A stretch of DNA of 53,097 bases from Hymenobacter rubidus (GCF_016734815.1 NZ_JAERQF010000037.1:1-53097); one strand, 5' to 3'; counted from the stretch's first letter, positions 34,055 through 43,701 are shown. Notes: generated by a model not told the origin, from the sequence alone. Numbers and translations: made by a program.

Positions 34055-34750
34055 TTGAAAACCTACCGTCACCTCTTTTTCGACCTCGACCATACGTTGT
34101 GGGACTTCGAGAAAAACGCCAACGAAACGCTGCACACCCTGTACGAACGCCACGATTTTGCACGGTTTGGCACCTTCACGGTGGACCAGTTCATTCAGGT
34201 GTACAGCGATATCAACCATGCCCTGTGGCGCATGTACCAAAGTGGCAAAATATCGCAACGGCAGCTGCGCGACGTGCGTTTCGCCCGTACACTCGCCAAA
34301 TTGGGCGTGACGGAAGACGACACCCCGCCCAACATCTCGGCGGAGTTTACCGATATTCTGCCGCAGAAGTCGGCTGTCTTTCCCTTCACGCACGAGGTGC
34401 TCGACTACCTGAAGCCGAAGTATCGCATGCACCTCATCACCAATGGGTTCAATGACATTCAGGAAATCAAGCTGGCCTCCTCAAATTTGACGCACTACTT
34501 CGAATCCATCATCACCTCGGAGCACAGCGGCCACCTCAAGCCCGACCCACGCATGTTTCAGCACGCGCTGGCGCACACCGGCGCCACGGCCACCGAAAGC
34601 CTGATGATTGGCGACAACCTGGAATGCGACGTACTGGGTGCCTTCAACGCCGGTATCGACCAGGTGTACTTCAACCCCGAAAAGCGCCGCCACTTCGCTC
34701 AAACCACGCACGAAATCAGCTGCCTGAGTGAACTAAAGACGTTTTTATAA
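34055..34750 (+). CDS. yjjG: YjjG-family noncanonical pyrimidine nucleotidase (HAD superfamily)
   Basis: A 231-residue HAD hydrolase. Motif I is FFDLDHTLWDF (about 8-18), motif II LITNG, the motif III Lys lies in GHLKPDP, and motif IV is MIGDNLECDVLGA. The DHTLWDF form is characteristic of the YjjG branch, which hydrolyses nucleoside 5'-monophosphates, including damaged pyrimidine nucleotides. The start appears to be TTG 34055, directly before the conserved KTYRHLFFDLD. The next gene is a nucleotide-kinase-like protein, which is consistent with nucleotide-pool housekeeping. Confidence 0.85.
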   Translation: MKTYRHLFFDLDHTLWDFEKNANETLHTLYERHDFARFGTFTVDQFIQVYSDINHALWRMYQSGKISQRQLRDVRFARTLAKLGVTEDDTPPNISAEFTDILPQKSAVFPFTHEVLDYLKPKYRMHLITNGFNDIQEIKLASSNLTHYFESIITSEHSGHLKPDPRMFQHALAHTGATATESLMIGDNLECDVLGAFNAGIDQVYFNPEKRRHFAQTTHEISCLSELKTFL

Positions 34751-34780
34751 TACGGCAAAGGGTTAATTAGAACGAAAAAG

Positions 34781-34887
34781 GAACGTCATGCAGAGCGTAG
34801 CGAAGCATCTTGCCCGCAATAAGTAATCCAAACAAAAAGGGTTAGTGGTGGCGGGCAAGATGCTTCGCTGCGCTCTGCATGACGTTC
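34781..34887. repeat. Dispersed palindrome, copy I
   Basis: Arms 34781-34817 and 34851-34887 (37 bp) are reverse complements with a single mismatch; the left arm starts GAACGTCATGCAGAGCGTAG. The right arm ends exactly one base before the ATG at 34888 of the following gene. Confidence 0.9.
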
Positions 34888-35475
34888 ATGAAACCTCTCA
34901 ACATGGTACACCTCATTGGTCTGTCCGGCCGCCGGGGCAGCGGCAAAGACACTGTGGCCCGCATCCTGCAACAGCTGCAGCCCGAGCACAACTGGCAAAT
35001 CCGCTCGTTTGGCGACTCCATTAAGTCGGTCTGCGCCGCGCTTACGGGTGAAAGCGTGGCCCCCTACTACACCCAAACCGGCAAGGCCGAGCTGGTGCCC
35101 ACTTTCCGACGCACGCGCGGCGAAATGCTTCAGCAAGTGGGCAGCGCCCTGCGCGCCTGGGAGCCGCTGGTCTGGGTCGACGCCTTCTTCGCCGGCCTGC
35201 CAACCGATGCCTTCGTGCTGGTGCCTGACGTGCGCTTCGCCAACGAGGCCGACCCCATCCGGGCCCGCGGCGGCCTGATGCTGCGCGTAGAAGGCGACCC
35301 GCTGCAGCAGCGCGGCGACGGCACCCGTGACGACAACCACCCCAGCGAAACAGCCATGGACGACTACCCGCACTTCGACTTCACGCTGCACAACACCGGC
35401 TCCCGTGAAGACCTGACGCGGCAGGTGCGGGAGCTGCTGGGGCAGCAGCGCTATTTATCCAGCGGCCTAATCTAG
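34888..35475 (+). CDS. P-loop nucleotide-kinase-like protein (dNMP kinase type)
   Basis: A 195-residue protein. Walker A is GRRGSGKDTVA (near 11-21), and RSFGDSIKSVCAALTG follows as in the phage T4 gp1-like deoxynucleoside monophosphate kinase fold. VPDVRFANEAD carries the Asp-Arg pair, and NHPSETAMDDY is the family's substrate loop. ATG 34888 lies immediately after a palindrome; ATG 34879 (inside it) and ATG 34903 are alternatives. The stop codon TAG is composed of the IS target TA plus the first G of the insertion sequence at 35475; without the IS the codon would be TAA, so the protein is unchanged. Confidence 0.78.
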   Translation: MKPLNMVHLIGLSGRRGSGKDTVARILQQLQPEHNWQIRSFGDSIKSVCAALTGESVAPYYTQTGKAELVPTFRRTRGEMLQQVGSALRAWEPLVWVDAFFAGLPTDAFVLVPDVRFANEADPIRARGGLMLRVEGDPLQQRGDGTRDDNHPSETAMDDYPHFDFTLHNTGSREDLTRQVRELLGQQRYLSSGLI

Positions 35476-35502
35476 GGCATACGGACAATTATCTTTGCGG
35501 GT

Positions 35503-35880
35503 ATGGGACTTGACGGAGACGAACTGAGCGAGGCCGCGTGGGAAAAACTCTCCCCGCAGCTAGCGGGTAAATTGGGCGATGTGGGCCGCACGGCCGCCGA
35601 TAACCGGCTGTTTTTGAATGCCGTGCTGTGGGTAATGCGCCACGGCGGCACCTGGCGGGTGCTACCCGAACGCTTCGGCAAGCACGACACCGTGCGCAAG
35701 CGGGCTTTGCGCTGGGCGCAGAAGGGCACCTGGCAGCGCCTGTTTGCGGCGGTGCGCCTGCCCGAAGTGGAAGCCGTGCTGCTCGATTCCACTATTGTGC
35801 GGGCGCATCAGCGGGCCAGCGGACAGGTAAAAAAAAGCGCGTCGGCGACGAGGCGCTCGGGCGCAGCCGCGGCGGGCTAA
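35503..35880 (+). CDS. IS5-family transposase, OrfA
   Basis: 125 residues when terminated in frame. It carries the N-terminal DUF4096-type helical domain (ELSEAAWEKLSPQL, NRLFLNAVLWVMRHGGTWRVLP) and the first catalytic Asp (Asp95 in VLLDSTIVRAH). Past an A8 run at 35829-35836 the zero frame reads only about 15 low-complexity residues to a stop, so the productive transposase requires a -1 shift into OrfB. Confidence 0.88.
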   Translation: MGLDGDELSEAAWEKLSPQLAGKLGDVGRTAADNRLFLNAVLWVMRHGGTWRVLPERFGKHDTVRKRALRWAQKGTWQRLFAAVRLPEVEAVLLDSTIVRAHQRASGQVKKSASATRRSGAAAAG

Positions 35881-36266
35881 CAACCAAGCTGCACGCGGCC
35901 GTGGACGAGGCCGGGCGGCCCCACGCCCTGCTGCTGGGGCCGGGTCAGCAAGCCGACTGCACCCGCGCGCTGGAGTTGCTCGACGCCGTGGGGCCGGTGC
36001 GTTACGTGCTGGCAGACAAGGGGTATGACACCAACGCCATCGTCGAGGCCGTCGAAAAAATCGGGGCTGAAGGGGTGATTCCAAGCAAGAAAAACCGCAC
36101 GTTTTGTCGCCTGATTGACCGGGTACGCTACCGGCGGCGCAACCGGGTGGAGCGCTTCTTCAACCGCCTCAAAGACTTTCGCCGCCTGGCCACCCGCTAC
36201 GAAAAAACAGCCATCAGCTTCCTCGGGTTTTGCTTTTTCTTCGCCGCCCTTTGCTGGTGCCACTAA
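35829..36266 (+). CDS. IS5-family transposase, OrfB (reached by -1 frameshift)
   Basis: The -1 frame entered at A-AAA-AAA (35829-35835) continues as KRVGDEALGRSRGGLTTKLHAAVDE. It holds the second catalytic Asp (LADKGYD) and the Glu of NRVERFFNRLKDFRR, completing DDE, and ends with a hydrophobic tail. The fused product would be about 254 residues. An open frame begins earlier at 35628, but it is unlikely to be translated alone because it lacks the first Asp. Confidence 0.85.
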   Translation, partial: KKKRVGDEALGRSRGGLTTKLHAAVDEAGRPHALLLGPGQQADCTRALELLDAVGPVRYVLADKGYDTNAIVEAVEKIGAEGVIPSKKNRTFCRLIDRVRYRRRNRVERFFNRLKDFRRLATRYEKTAISFLGFCFFFAALCWCH

Positions 36267-36357
36267 TTGTCCGTATACCCTAACAGCGTGCAGGCCTCGG
36301 CTTGCTAATAATATACTCATCATAATTTTAAAGGTTTATCAAGTTAAATCAGGTAAG

Positions 36358-36386
36358 TTGGGTCACTTATTATCAATCTACCTTTG
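36358..36386 (+). promoter_or_regulatory. Promoter of the AT-rich glycosyltransferase gene
   Basis: TTG (36358-36360), 18 bp, then TACCTTTG (36379-36386), close to the Bacteroidota consensus. ATG 36417 lies 30 bp downstream. Confidence 0.65.
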
Positions 36387-36416
36387 CACCAATGAACTTT
36401 AACTTGAAGCAAGAAA

Positions 36417-37340
36417 ATGGATTCAGTAACGGAAACCAAAAAAATCACCATTGTCTACCTGGCTTATAACCTAGAAACAATTAAGTATCAAGCCATTATT
36501 TCTATATTCTCGCTTTATCACCATATAAGCAAGGATAATGGCGACTTTTTATTTGTAATTTATACCGATAGTAATACTGGCTTATTTGACAAATACCTGA
36601 AGGGACTTCCGGTGAAACTGGAAGTTTTATCCAAAGAACAGGCAAGCACTTTCCTTGGCCCCAGCAACTATATATTTCGGTTGAAGCCCAGCATCATTCG
36701 CGACTGTTTCACAAAATACAAGCGAAATATCCTTTATATGGATACTGATACTTTCTTTCTGCGTAACCCAATCGAAATGCTGTCTGGCATTTCCAAGGGT
36801 CATACCATCATGAATGTGAAAGAATACGACTTTATTGATGGCGGCATGGGAGAATACTTGCACTGGTTCCATTTGCGACAAGCTCTCAAACGTTATAAAT
36901 ACACCGTACACGGCCAGGAAATCGCGATTCCGCTATCAACTATGATGTGGAACGCCGGGATTATCGGCATTAGCTATAGCGACGCTTCCCTTATCGACGA
37001 CGTCATCCAGCTCATCGATGAGATGTACGGCCGAGCAAAAACGTTCATTGTAGAACAATTTGTAGCGTCTTATATACTTCAAACAAATACGGAACTTCGT
37101 TCTTCGGAAGACTATATTCAACATTATTGGTCAAAAGATATTAAAAACACTTTTAACTTAAGAATTCCGACTTTTTTGAAGGAAAATGAGGGGAAATCAG
37201 GACAAGAATTATTTGATTCGGCTTTCATTTTCGCGACACAAGCCAGCAGCATTCGGACCCCTATCCAAACACCGGTTACTACCCGGATTGCCGACCGCAT
37301 TAAGCTAATTTTTAAAGTTGCTCGCAAAGGCTATATATAA
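36417..37340 (+). CDS. Putative glycosyltransferase (GT-A fold, DxD motif)
   Basis: A 307-residue protein. TIVYLAYNLETIKYQAIISIFSL opens the domain, YTDSNTG follows, and RNILYMDTDTFFLRNP (about 102-117) contains the DTD metal site preceded by hydrophobic residues, as in GT8-like and related nucleotide-sugar transferases. WNAGIIGISYSDASLIDDV is the usual later block. Its base composition is clearly more AT-rich than all neighbours, and it sits between an IS and a MITE, so recent transfer is likely. The sugar and acceptor are unknown. Confidence 0.68.
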   Translation: MDSVTETKKITIVYLAYNLETIKYQAIISIFSLYHHISKDNGDFLFVIYTDSNTGLFDKYLKGLPVKLEVLSKEQASTFLGPSNYIFRLKPSIIRDCFTKYKRNILYMDTDTFFLRNPIEMLSGISKGHTIMNVKEYDFIDGGMGEYLHWFHLRQALKRYKYTVHGQEIAIPLSTMMWNAGIIGISYSDASLIDDVIQLIDEMYGRAKTFIVEQFVASYILQTNTELRSSEDYIQHYWSKDIKNTFNLRIPTFLKENEGKSGQELFDSAFIFATQASSIRTPIQTPVTTRIADRIKLIFKVARKGYI

Positions 37341-37517
37341 GCCCAGCTCACCCAAGTGACGACGCAGTAGCGGCCAGTTTGTAGTAGCATACTATGGCCG
37401 AGAGAAAGCCGCGTAGTGGTAACAGAATCAGTGGTAAGTTTATCTGCACAATGCGGCTTTATACCGCCTGAGCCTATACCACAGGCCTCTACTGTGCTGC
37501 ACCCACTGCGCACCTTA

Positions 37518-37681
37518 GAGCAGTTTTCGGGTTGGTGTACGGATGTAGAGACGCACTATTTTGCGTCTCGTCGTTGAACGGAATCGTGCAACGTTACTCC
37601 CGCGAGCTGTTCAACGACGAGACGCAAAATAGTGCGTCTCTACCTCGTTCATACGACCATACACTGACCTGAAAACCGCTC
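37518..37681. mobile_element. 164-bp MITE with IS630-type ends
   Basis: Flanked by TA (37516-37517 and 37682-37683). Outer ends read GAGCAGTTTTCGGGTTGGTG on the left and, inverted, GAGCGGTTTTCAGGTCAGTG on the right. These match the end of the IS630-type element at 53024 (GAGCGGGTTTCAAGTTAGTG). Inside lies an exact 35-bp inverted repeat (37545-37579 and 37609-37643, starting GTAGAGACGCACTATTTTGC). No ORF. It is therefore a non-autonomous element probably moved by an IS630/Tc1-type transposase. Confidence 0.82.
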
Positions 37682-37683
37682 TA

Positions 37684-38328
37684 AGTGAGTTTATTGACGC
37701 AGCAAAATGCCCTGTCCGATGATGGAACCGAAATTCAGACTCTTTTCAGCGCATTCAAAAAGTATATAGGCTTTGGTGAAGCGCCCGAACAGATTTGATG
37801 CCGTTGCTGCGTGTGGCCATATACGTATTCATCCCAGATGTGGTGGACGCGACAGAATTGGCGACCACGTCCGGCAGCCCGCCGTACCCGCGCTAGCCTT
37901 CGGTGCGGGCGATGGGGATGCCGCCCGCGCCCCGGCCTAATTTGTCTGCACTCGTCGCGGGCCGAATTCACGTTTGTTATGGTCAATCGCACCGGCCATC
38001 GGAGCCGGTACGGGACTCCAGTCCACGAATTGGTCGCGCAAACACAGGTAAATGATGTTGAGGGCGCCAGGGTATACTCGTAAGTCAGGCCGAATACGAG
38101 GCCGTCAAATCCAGGGCAAAAAGGCGAAGCAAATAGCGAGACCTAGGCATACAGATTTTTCTACGATTGCAATAATACTTAGCAAAGCACATAACAGATA
38201 ATTATATACTGTTTTCTGACTTCGCTTCCTGAGCCACTGCTTTTGCTAAACGTTGAAGTCCTCCCTGAATCATTTAATGCTCCTTCGCATGTTAAGCACC
38301 CGCTACGATAGCTGCTGCTTTATCGCCC
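37684..38328. other. Non-coding or decayed sequence
   Basis: About 650 bp without an intact gene. On the minus strand around 38090-37740 several short open stretches in shifting frames read like a decayed coding sequence (for example GGLPDVVANSVASTTSGMNT and LNIIYLCLRDQFVDW), broken by stops. I could not identify the ancestor. The last 120 bp before pruA are AT-rich. Confidence 0.4.
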
Positions 38329-38336
38329 TACCTTTG
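38329..38336 (+). promoter_or_regulatory. -7 promoter box for pruA
   Basis: TACCTTTG, exact to TAnnTTTG, 44 bp before ATG 38381. No clear -33 TTTG. Confidence 0.55.
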
Positions 38337-38380
38337 CCCCCTCCCATCCCAAACCTTCCCAAAACCTAATCCGAACCCCT

Positions 38381-40045
<1,665 letters not shown>

Positions 40046-40055
40046 GCAAAAACGG

Positions 40056-40092
40056 AAACGGCCCGCATCGAGTGATGCGGGCCGTTTTTATT
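40056..40092. terminator. Bidirectional terminator between pruA and the Uma2 gene
   Basis: AAACGGCCCGCATC (40056-40069) pairs exactly with GATGCGGGCCGTTT (40074-40087) around GAGT. T runs follow on the plus strand and A runs precede for the minus strand. The stop codon of the convergent Uma2 gene (40088-40090) touches the stem. Confidence 0.88.
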
Positions 40093-40717
40093 TATCCTCC
40101 CGGTTCTTGTAGTCCGGGTCTTCCGAGTCGAAGCGGATGGTCATTTGGGTTATCCCGGTGTCCTCGTAAATGTCCTGCAGCTGCAGCGTCAGGTCCAGCT
40201 CTGGAATGAACAGCGCGTCGGTAAACAGCGCCAGCGGCGTGAACGACCACACCCCACTCTCCTCCCGCCGATACCATTCCACCAGACAAGTGGCCTGCGA
40301 AACCAACAGATAATGCTGGAGCGAAGGCAGGTGTTTGTACTGGTTAAATTTCCAGCTCCGGTCGCGGGTTTCGGTCGACTTCGACAGCACTTCAATCACG
40401 AGCACGGGGGCTGTCACCGTGCGCTCCGCCAACAAGTCGGTTGGGTCGCAGGTGACCATCAGGTCCGGGTAGTTGTAGTACCGCCCCTGTTCGACCGCCA
40501 ACTGCACGTTTTCAAAAAAAGCCCGGCAAGCCCGCCCCCGGAGCCCGGTCCGCAATGCCGCATAGCAATTACCAATCAGCAGGTTATGCTTGATGGTTCC
40601 GCCCGACATCGCAAATACCTCGCCCTCAAAAAACTCGTGGCGCACTTCGCTCCGCGCTTCCAGTGCCATGTATTCGGCTACGGTGTAGCGCTTTGCGACT
40701 GATTTTTCCTGTTCCAT
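40088..40717 (-). CDS. Uma2-family (DUF820) putative restriction-like endonuclease
   Basis: A 209-residue protein. YTVAEYMALEARSEVRHEFFEGEVFAMSGG is the family opening. YNYPDLMVTCDP gives the Asp and VLVIEVLSKSTETRDRSWKFNQYKHL the ExxSxSTxxxDxxxKxxxY core, together forming a PD-(D/E)xK-like active site. The role is not established; members are numerous in cyanobacteria and Bacteroidota. ATG 40717 lies 20 bp after a -7 box. It is convergent with pruA. Confidence 0.85.
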   Translation of the reverse strand: MEQEKSVAKRYTVAEYMALEARSEVRHEFFEGEVFAMSGGTIKHNLLIGNCYAALRTGLRGRACRAFFENVQLAVEQGRYYNYPDLMVTCDPTDLLAERTVTAPVLVIEVLSKSTETRDRSWKFNQYKHLPSLQHYLLVSQATCLVEWYRREESGVWSFTPLALFTDALFIPELDLTLQLQDIYEDTGITQMTIRFDSEDPDYKNREDK

Positions 40718-40736
40718 GGAGCGGTTACGTATCCGT

Positions 40737-40744
40737 CAAATATA
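40737..40744 (-). promoter_or_regulatory. -7 promoter box for the Uma2 gene
   Basis: CAAATATA on the plus strand reads TATATTTG on the minus strand, matching TAnnTTTG, 20 bp before the start codon. Confidence 0.5.
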
Positions 40745-40784
40745 CAGCCGCCCAAACGGCTGTGCACCGCCCATGCGATGCCGC

Positions 40785-41189
40785 TCACGCCCCTGTGGGC
40801 CCCTCGTCAAGCCGCGACTGAATGGCCCGGATTTCTTCACTGTCGAGCGGCTTATGAATCAGGCCGGCCACAAGGTCGTATTCCTTCGATTTTTCCAAAT
40901 CTTTGAGCGCCAACGACGAGGTAAGGATGTAGATGGCGCAGTTGCCACGCAATTCTTCCTCGTAAGGCACCAGAGCGTCGAGGAATTGCCAGCCGTCCAT
41001 TTCGGGCATGTTCAGGTCCAGAAATACCACTTGGGGCACAAGGTTTTCCTTGGCCCGCATCAGCAGCTTGTCTAGGGCCTTTTTGGCCGACTGGAAGGTG
41101 CAGATAGCATCGGAGAAACCCTCGGCTCGCAGGAGCTGCTCGGTGAGGTAGGTGGCGAGGTTATCGTCGTCAATGAGGTAGGTTTTCAT
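40785..41189 (-). CDS. Single-domain response regulator
   Basis: A 134-residue receiver domain with no output domain. The acidic pocket is YLIDDDN (Asp7-Asp9), the phospho-acceptor is Asp58 in VVFLDLNMPEMDG, the switch Thr/Ser is in YILTSS, and the Lys is in IHKPLD. ATG 41189 overlaps the end of the kinase gene by 20 bp, so the two are co-translated partners. A receiver alone probably acts by protein contact or passes phosphate onward. Confidence 0.85.
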   Translation of the reverse strand: MKTYLIDDDNLATYLTEQLLRAEGFSDAICTFQSAKKALDKLLMRAKENLVPQVVFLDLNMPEMDGWQFLDALVPYEEELRGNCAIYILTSSLALKDLEKSKEYDLVAGLIHKPLDSEEIRAIQSRLDEGPTGA

Positions 41190-42339
41190 CCGCGCGGGGC
41201 CTGAATTGAAGGGTGAATTCGGTGCCTTCGTCAACCCGGCTCCGTACAGATATTTGCCCGCCCATGGCTTCCACGTGGGCTTTCACCAGAAAAAGCCCGA
41301 TGCCCCGGCCCGTTTCGCCGGTGTGGAAGCGGCGATACAGCTGAAAAACATTGGCGCTGAATTTTTCCTGGTCGAAACCCGAGCCATTGTCGCGCACCGT
41401 AATGGTCAGGCCCGAATCCAGTGCCTCAACTGCTGTCACCTCAATTTGCAAGGGCCGCGCATCGGAACGGTACTTGATAGCGTTGGAAATCAGGTTGTAA
41501 AAAATGCTGTGGAAATAGGCCCGGCTGCCGAGTACGCGCAAGCCCTCGGGAATGGCATTGCGCAGGTGCCCGCCGCAGCCGCGCAGCGCCTCCTGCAAAT
41601 CGAACAGAGCCTGCTGGCACGCAGCGGCCACGGCCACCGCTTCTGGTCGGTACCCGGCTTTCGTGTCGCGCAGCGAGAGGATGTCGTTAACGTCCGTCAT
41701 CACCTGGTCCAGTTGCTTTAAGCTGGTGCGCAGGTGCTGCATGGAAGTATTAAACGTTTCGGAGTTCTTGTCGAGCCGTGCCAGCAAATCGGTAAAACCC
41801 AGCGCATTGGCCAGCGGCGCCCGTAAGTTGTGCGATACGATGTACGTGAACTGCTGCAAATCAGAGTTTTGCTGCATGAGGCGCTCCGTCAGTAAAAGCT
41901 GCTTTTCCTCGGCTTGCTTTTCCTTGGTCAGGTCGTGCACCACGCCCACCAGTTGGTAGCAGCGGCCGGCCTCGTCGCACACGGGCATCACGCTCACTTC
42001 GCCCGTCACGCGGCCCGTCGGGTAATCGGAGGTTTCCAGCCACACCACCCGCTCTCGGGTGGCAACAGCTTCGTGGTATTTCGTTAGTACCAGGCTGAGC
42101 GAGGGCTCCGGTATCACCTCATTCACGTACCGGCCCACCACCTTATCAACGGGCACACCAGTGGCTTTTTCGAATGCTTTGTTGGCAAAAATGAAACGGT
42201 AACGGCCATCATCCTCAACACTCAGCACAAACGTCACATCGGCAATTGTATTGAAAATGACCGAAAGCTGGTGCTCTCGCTTCGCCAGGTCGGCATAGGT
42301 CAGCGTCGATTCAACTACAGGATTTTCGCTGGGCGGCAT
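41170..42339 (-). CDS. PAS-domain sensor histidine kinase
   Basis: A 389-residue cytoplasmic kinase without membrane helices. A PAS domain (about 22-140: IFANKAFEKATGVPVDKVVGR) with PAC tail comes first. The HisKA helix follows, with His170 in FTYIVSHNLRAPLANALG, then HATPase_c (NLISNAIKYR, VRDNGSGFD, GRGIGLFLVKAHVEAMGG). The HNLRAPLAN form is typical of Bacteroidota PAS kinases. The PAS ligand is unknown. ATG 42339. The partner regulator overlaps its 3' end. Confidence 0.88.
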   Translation of the reverse strand: MPPSENPVVESTLTYADLAKREHQLSVIFNTIADVTFVLSVEDDGRYRFIFANKAFEKATGVPVDKVVGRYVNEVIPEPSLSLVLTKYHEAVATRERVVWLETSDYPTGRVTGEVSVMPVCDEAGRCYQLVGVVHDLTKEKQAEEKQLLLTERLMQQNSDLQQFTYIVSHNLRAPLANALGFTDLLARLDKNSETFNTSMQHLRTSLKQLDQVMTDVNDILSLRDTKAGYRPEAVAVAAACQQALFDLQEALRGCGGHLRNAIPEGLRVLGSRAYFHSIFYNLISNAIKYRSDARPLQIEVTAVEALDSGLTITVRDNGSGFDQEKFSANVFQLYRRFHTGETGRGIGLFLVKAHVEAMGGQISVRSRVDEGTEFTLQFRPRADENLPH

Positions 42340-42586
42340 AGGTCGAGGTGGTTAGGGCATCACAGGCTCAACGGCCCCGAGCAGTATATAGCAGCTAAAA
42401 CTACTCAATAAAGTCTATTAAAACTTGAATAATTCCAGTTATTGTTCTTTAACGCAATCCACTGCCTCAAGGATGGAGCCCATTTAGGTGGTTGACATCT
42501 GACCATTATAGTCAGTTGTCGGTTACGTATTGGCAAGGTACCAGGCACGTCCAATTCAGGTTCCTGCCCGGCACTTCAACTCAACA

Positions 42587-42617
42587 TTGCGCCCCAACCC
42601 CGTGGGCGCTACCTTTG
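42587..42617 (+). promoter_or_regulatory. Promoter of the nuo cluster
   Basis: TTG (42587-42589), 20 bp, then TACCTTTG (42610-42617). ATG of nuoA is 44 bp downstream. The rest of the 320-bp interval (42340-42661) is AT-rich and shows no gene. Confidence 0.65.
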
Positions 42618-42661
42618 CCCTTCAGCGCCCGTGAGGCCTGTTTGCTATATAATTGACCACT

Positions 42662-43123
42662 ATGTACCTAGCCCTGCCGGCTGCCAATTATCAGCCCTCC
42701 GATTATCTGCCCATTGTCATCCAGTTTGGTCTGGCCCTGGCTTTTGTGGCTTTCGCCATGATTGTTTCGCACTTGGTAGGTCCCAAGCGCCACAGCACCG
42801 TGAAGGACGCCTCCTTCGAGTGCGGCATCGAATCGGTGGGCAACGCCCGTACCCCGATTTCGGTGAAATACTTCCTCACGGCCATCGTTTTCGTGCTTTT
42901 CGACGTCGAGGTTATCTTCATGTACCCCTGGGCCGTGAATTTCCGCGCCCTCGGCCGCGCCGGTTTCATCGAGATGATTGTGTTCATGACGCTGCTGCTG
43001 GCCGGTTTCTTCTACATCATCAAAAAGGGCATTCTGCGCTGGAATGAAGTGCCAGCAGGACAAACTTTCGCCAACGCGCCGGTGTTGGAAAACCGGCCCG
43101 CTCAAATAGCGAAAGCCGCCTAA
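42662..43123 (+). CDS. nuoA: NADH-quinone oxidoreductase subunit A
   Basis: A 153-residue membrane protein with three helices. KDASFECGIESVGNARTPISVKYFLTAIVFVLFDVEVIFMYPWAV contains the conserved ECG loop and the FDVE motif of the quinone-channel region. ATG 42662 is preferred to a TTG at 42653. It is the first gene of the cluster, 20 bp before nuoB. Confidence 0.95.
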   Translation: MYLALPAANYQPSDYLPIVIQFGLALAFVAFAMIVSHLVGPKRHSTVKDASFECGIESVGNARTPISVKYFLTAIVFVLFDVEVIFMYPWAVNFRALGRAGFIEMIVFMTLLLAGFFYIIKKGILRWNEVPAGQTFANAPVLENRPAQIAKAA

Positions 43124-43143
43124 TCCGCTTGCCTCTTATAACT

Positions 43144-43701
43144 ATGGCTGATAACCGAGTTCCTGAAATTAAAACCGTCGAAGCGCCCGAAGGCATCGAG
43201 GGCGCTGGCTTCTTTGCTACCTCGCTGGAGAAAGTGGTGGGCATTGCCCGCGCCAACTCGCTCTGGCCCCTGCCCTTTGCTACCTCCTGCTGCGGCATCG
43301 AGTTCATGGCCACCATGGGCTCGCACTACGACATTTCCCGCTTCGGCTCCGAGCGCCCCAGCTTCTCGCCCCGCCAGGCCGATTTGCTGATGGTGATGGG
43401 CACCATCGCCAAGAAAATGGCCCCCATCGTGAAGCAGGTGTACGAGCAAATGGCCGAGCCCCGCTGGGTACTGGCCATGGGCGCCTGCGCCTGCTCAGGC
43501 GGCATCTTCGATAGCTACTCGGTGCTGCAAGGTATCGACCGCATCATCCCGGTTGATGTGTATGTGCCCGGCTGCCCGCCCCGCCCCGAGCAGGTGCTCG
43601 ACGGCCTGATGCGCGTGCAGGACCTGGCCCGCAACGAATCCTTCCGCCGCCGCAACGCCCCTGAGTACCAGGAGCTGCTGGCGTCGTACAACATTAAATA
43701 G
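43144..43701 (+). CDS. nuoB: NADH-quinone oxidoreductase subunit B
   Basis: A 185-residue peripheral subunit holding the N2 [4Fe-4S] cluster that reduces quinone. Ligands are the tandem Cys49-Cys50 in ATSCCGIEF, a Cys in GACACSGG and a Cys in VPGCPPRPE. ATG 43144 begins the conserved protein; 43129 is only an open frame. A 73-bp gap separates it from nuoC. Confidence 0.96.
   Translation: MADNRVPEIKTVEAPEGIEGAGFFATSLEKVVGIARANSLWPLPFATSCCGIEFMATMGSHYDISRFGSERPSFSPRQADLLMVMGTIAKKMAPIVKQVYEQMAEPRWVLAMGACACSGGIFDSYSVLQGIDRIIPVDVYVPGCPPRPEQVLDGLMRVQDLARNESFRRRNAPEYQELLASYNIK

Larger units (their letters stand above)
35475..36280 (+). mobile_element. Complete IS5-family insertion sequence (IS427-like group)
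   Basis: An 806-bp element. Terminal inverted repeats of 17 bp, GGGCATACGGACAATTA (35475-35491) and TAATTGTCCGTATACCC (36264-36280), differ at one base. It is flanked by TA at 35473-35474 and 36281-36282, the 2-bp duplication typical of the IS427 group. Two overlapping frames encode the transposase, joined by frameshifting. A TATCTTTG box at 35490-35497 overlaps the left repeat and may drive the transposase. Everything looks intact. Confidence 0.9.
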
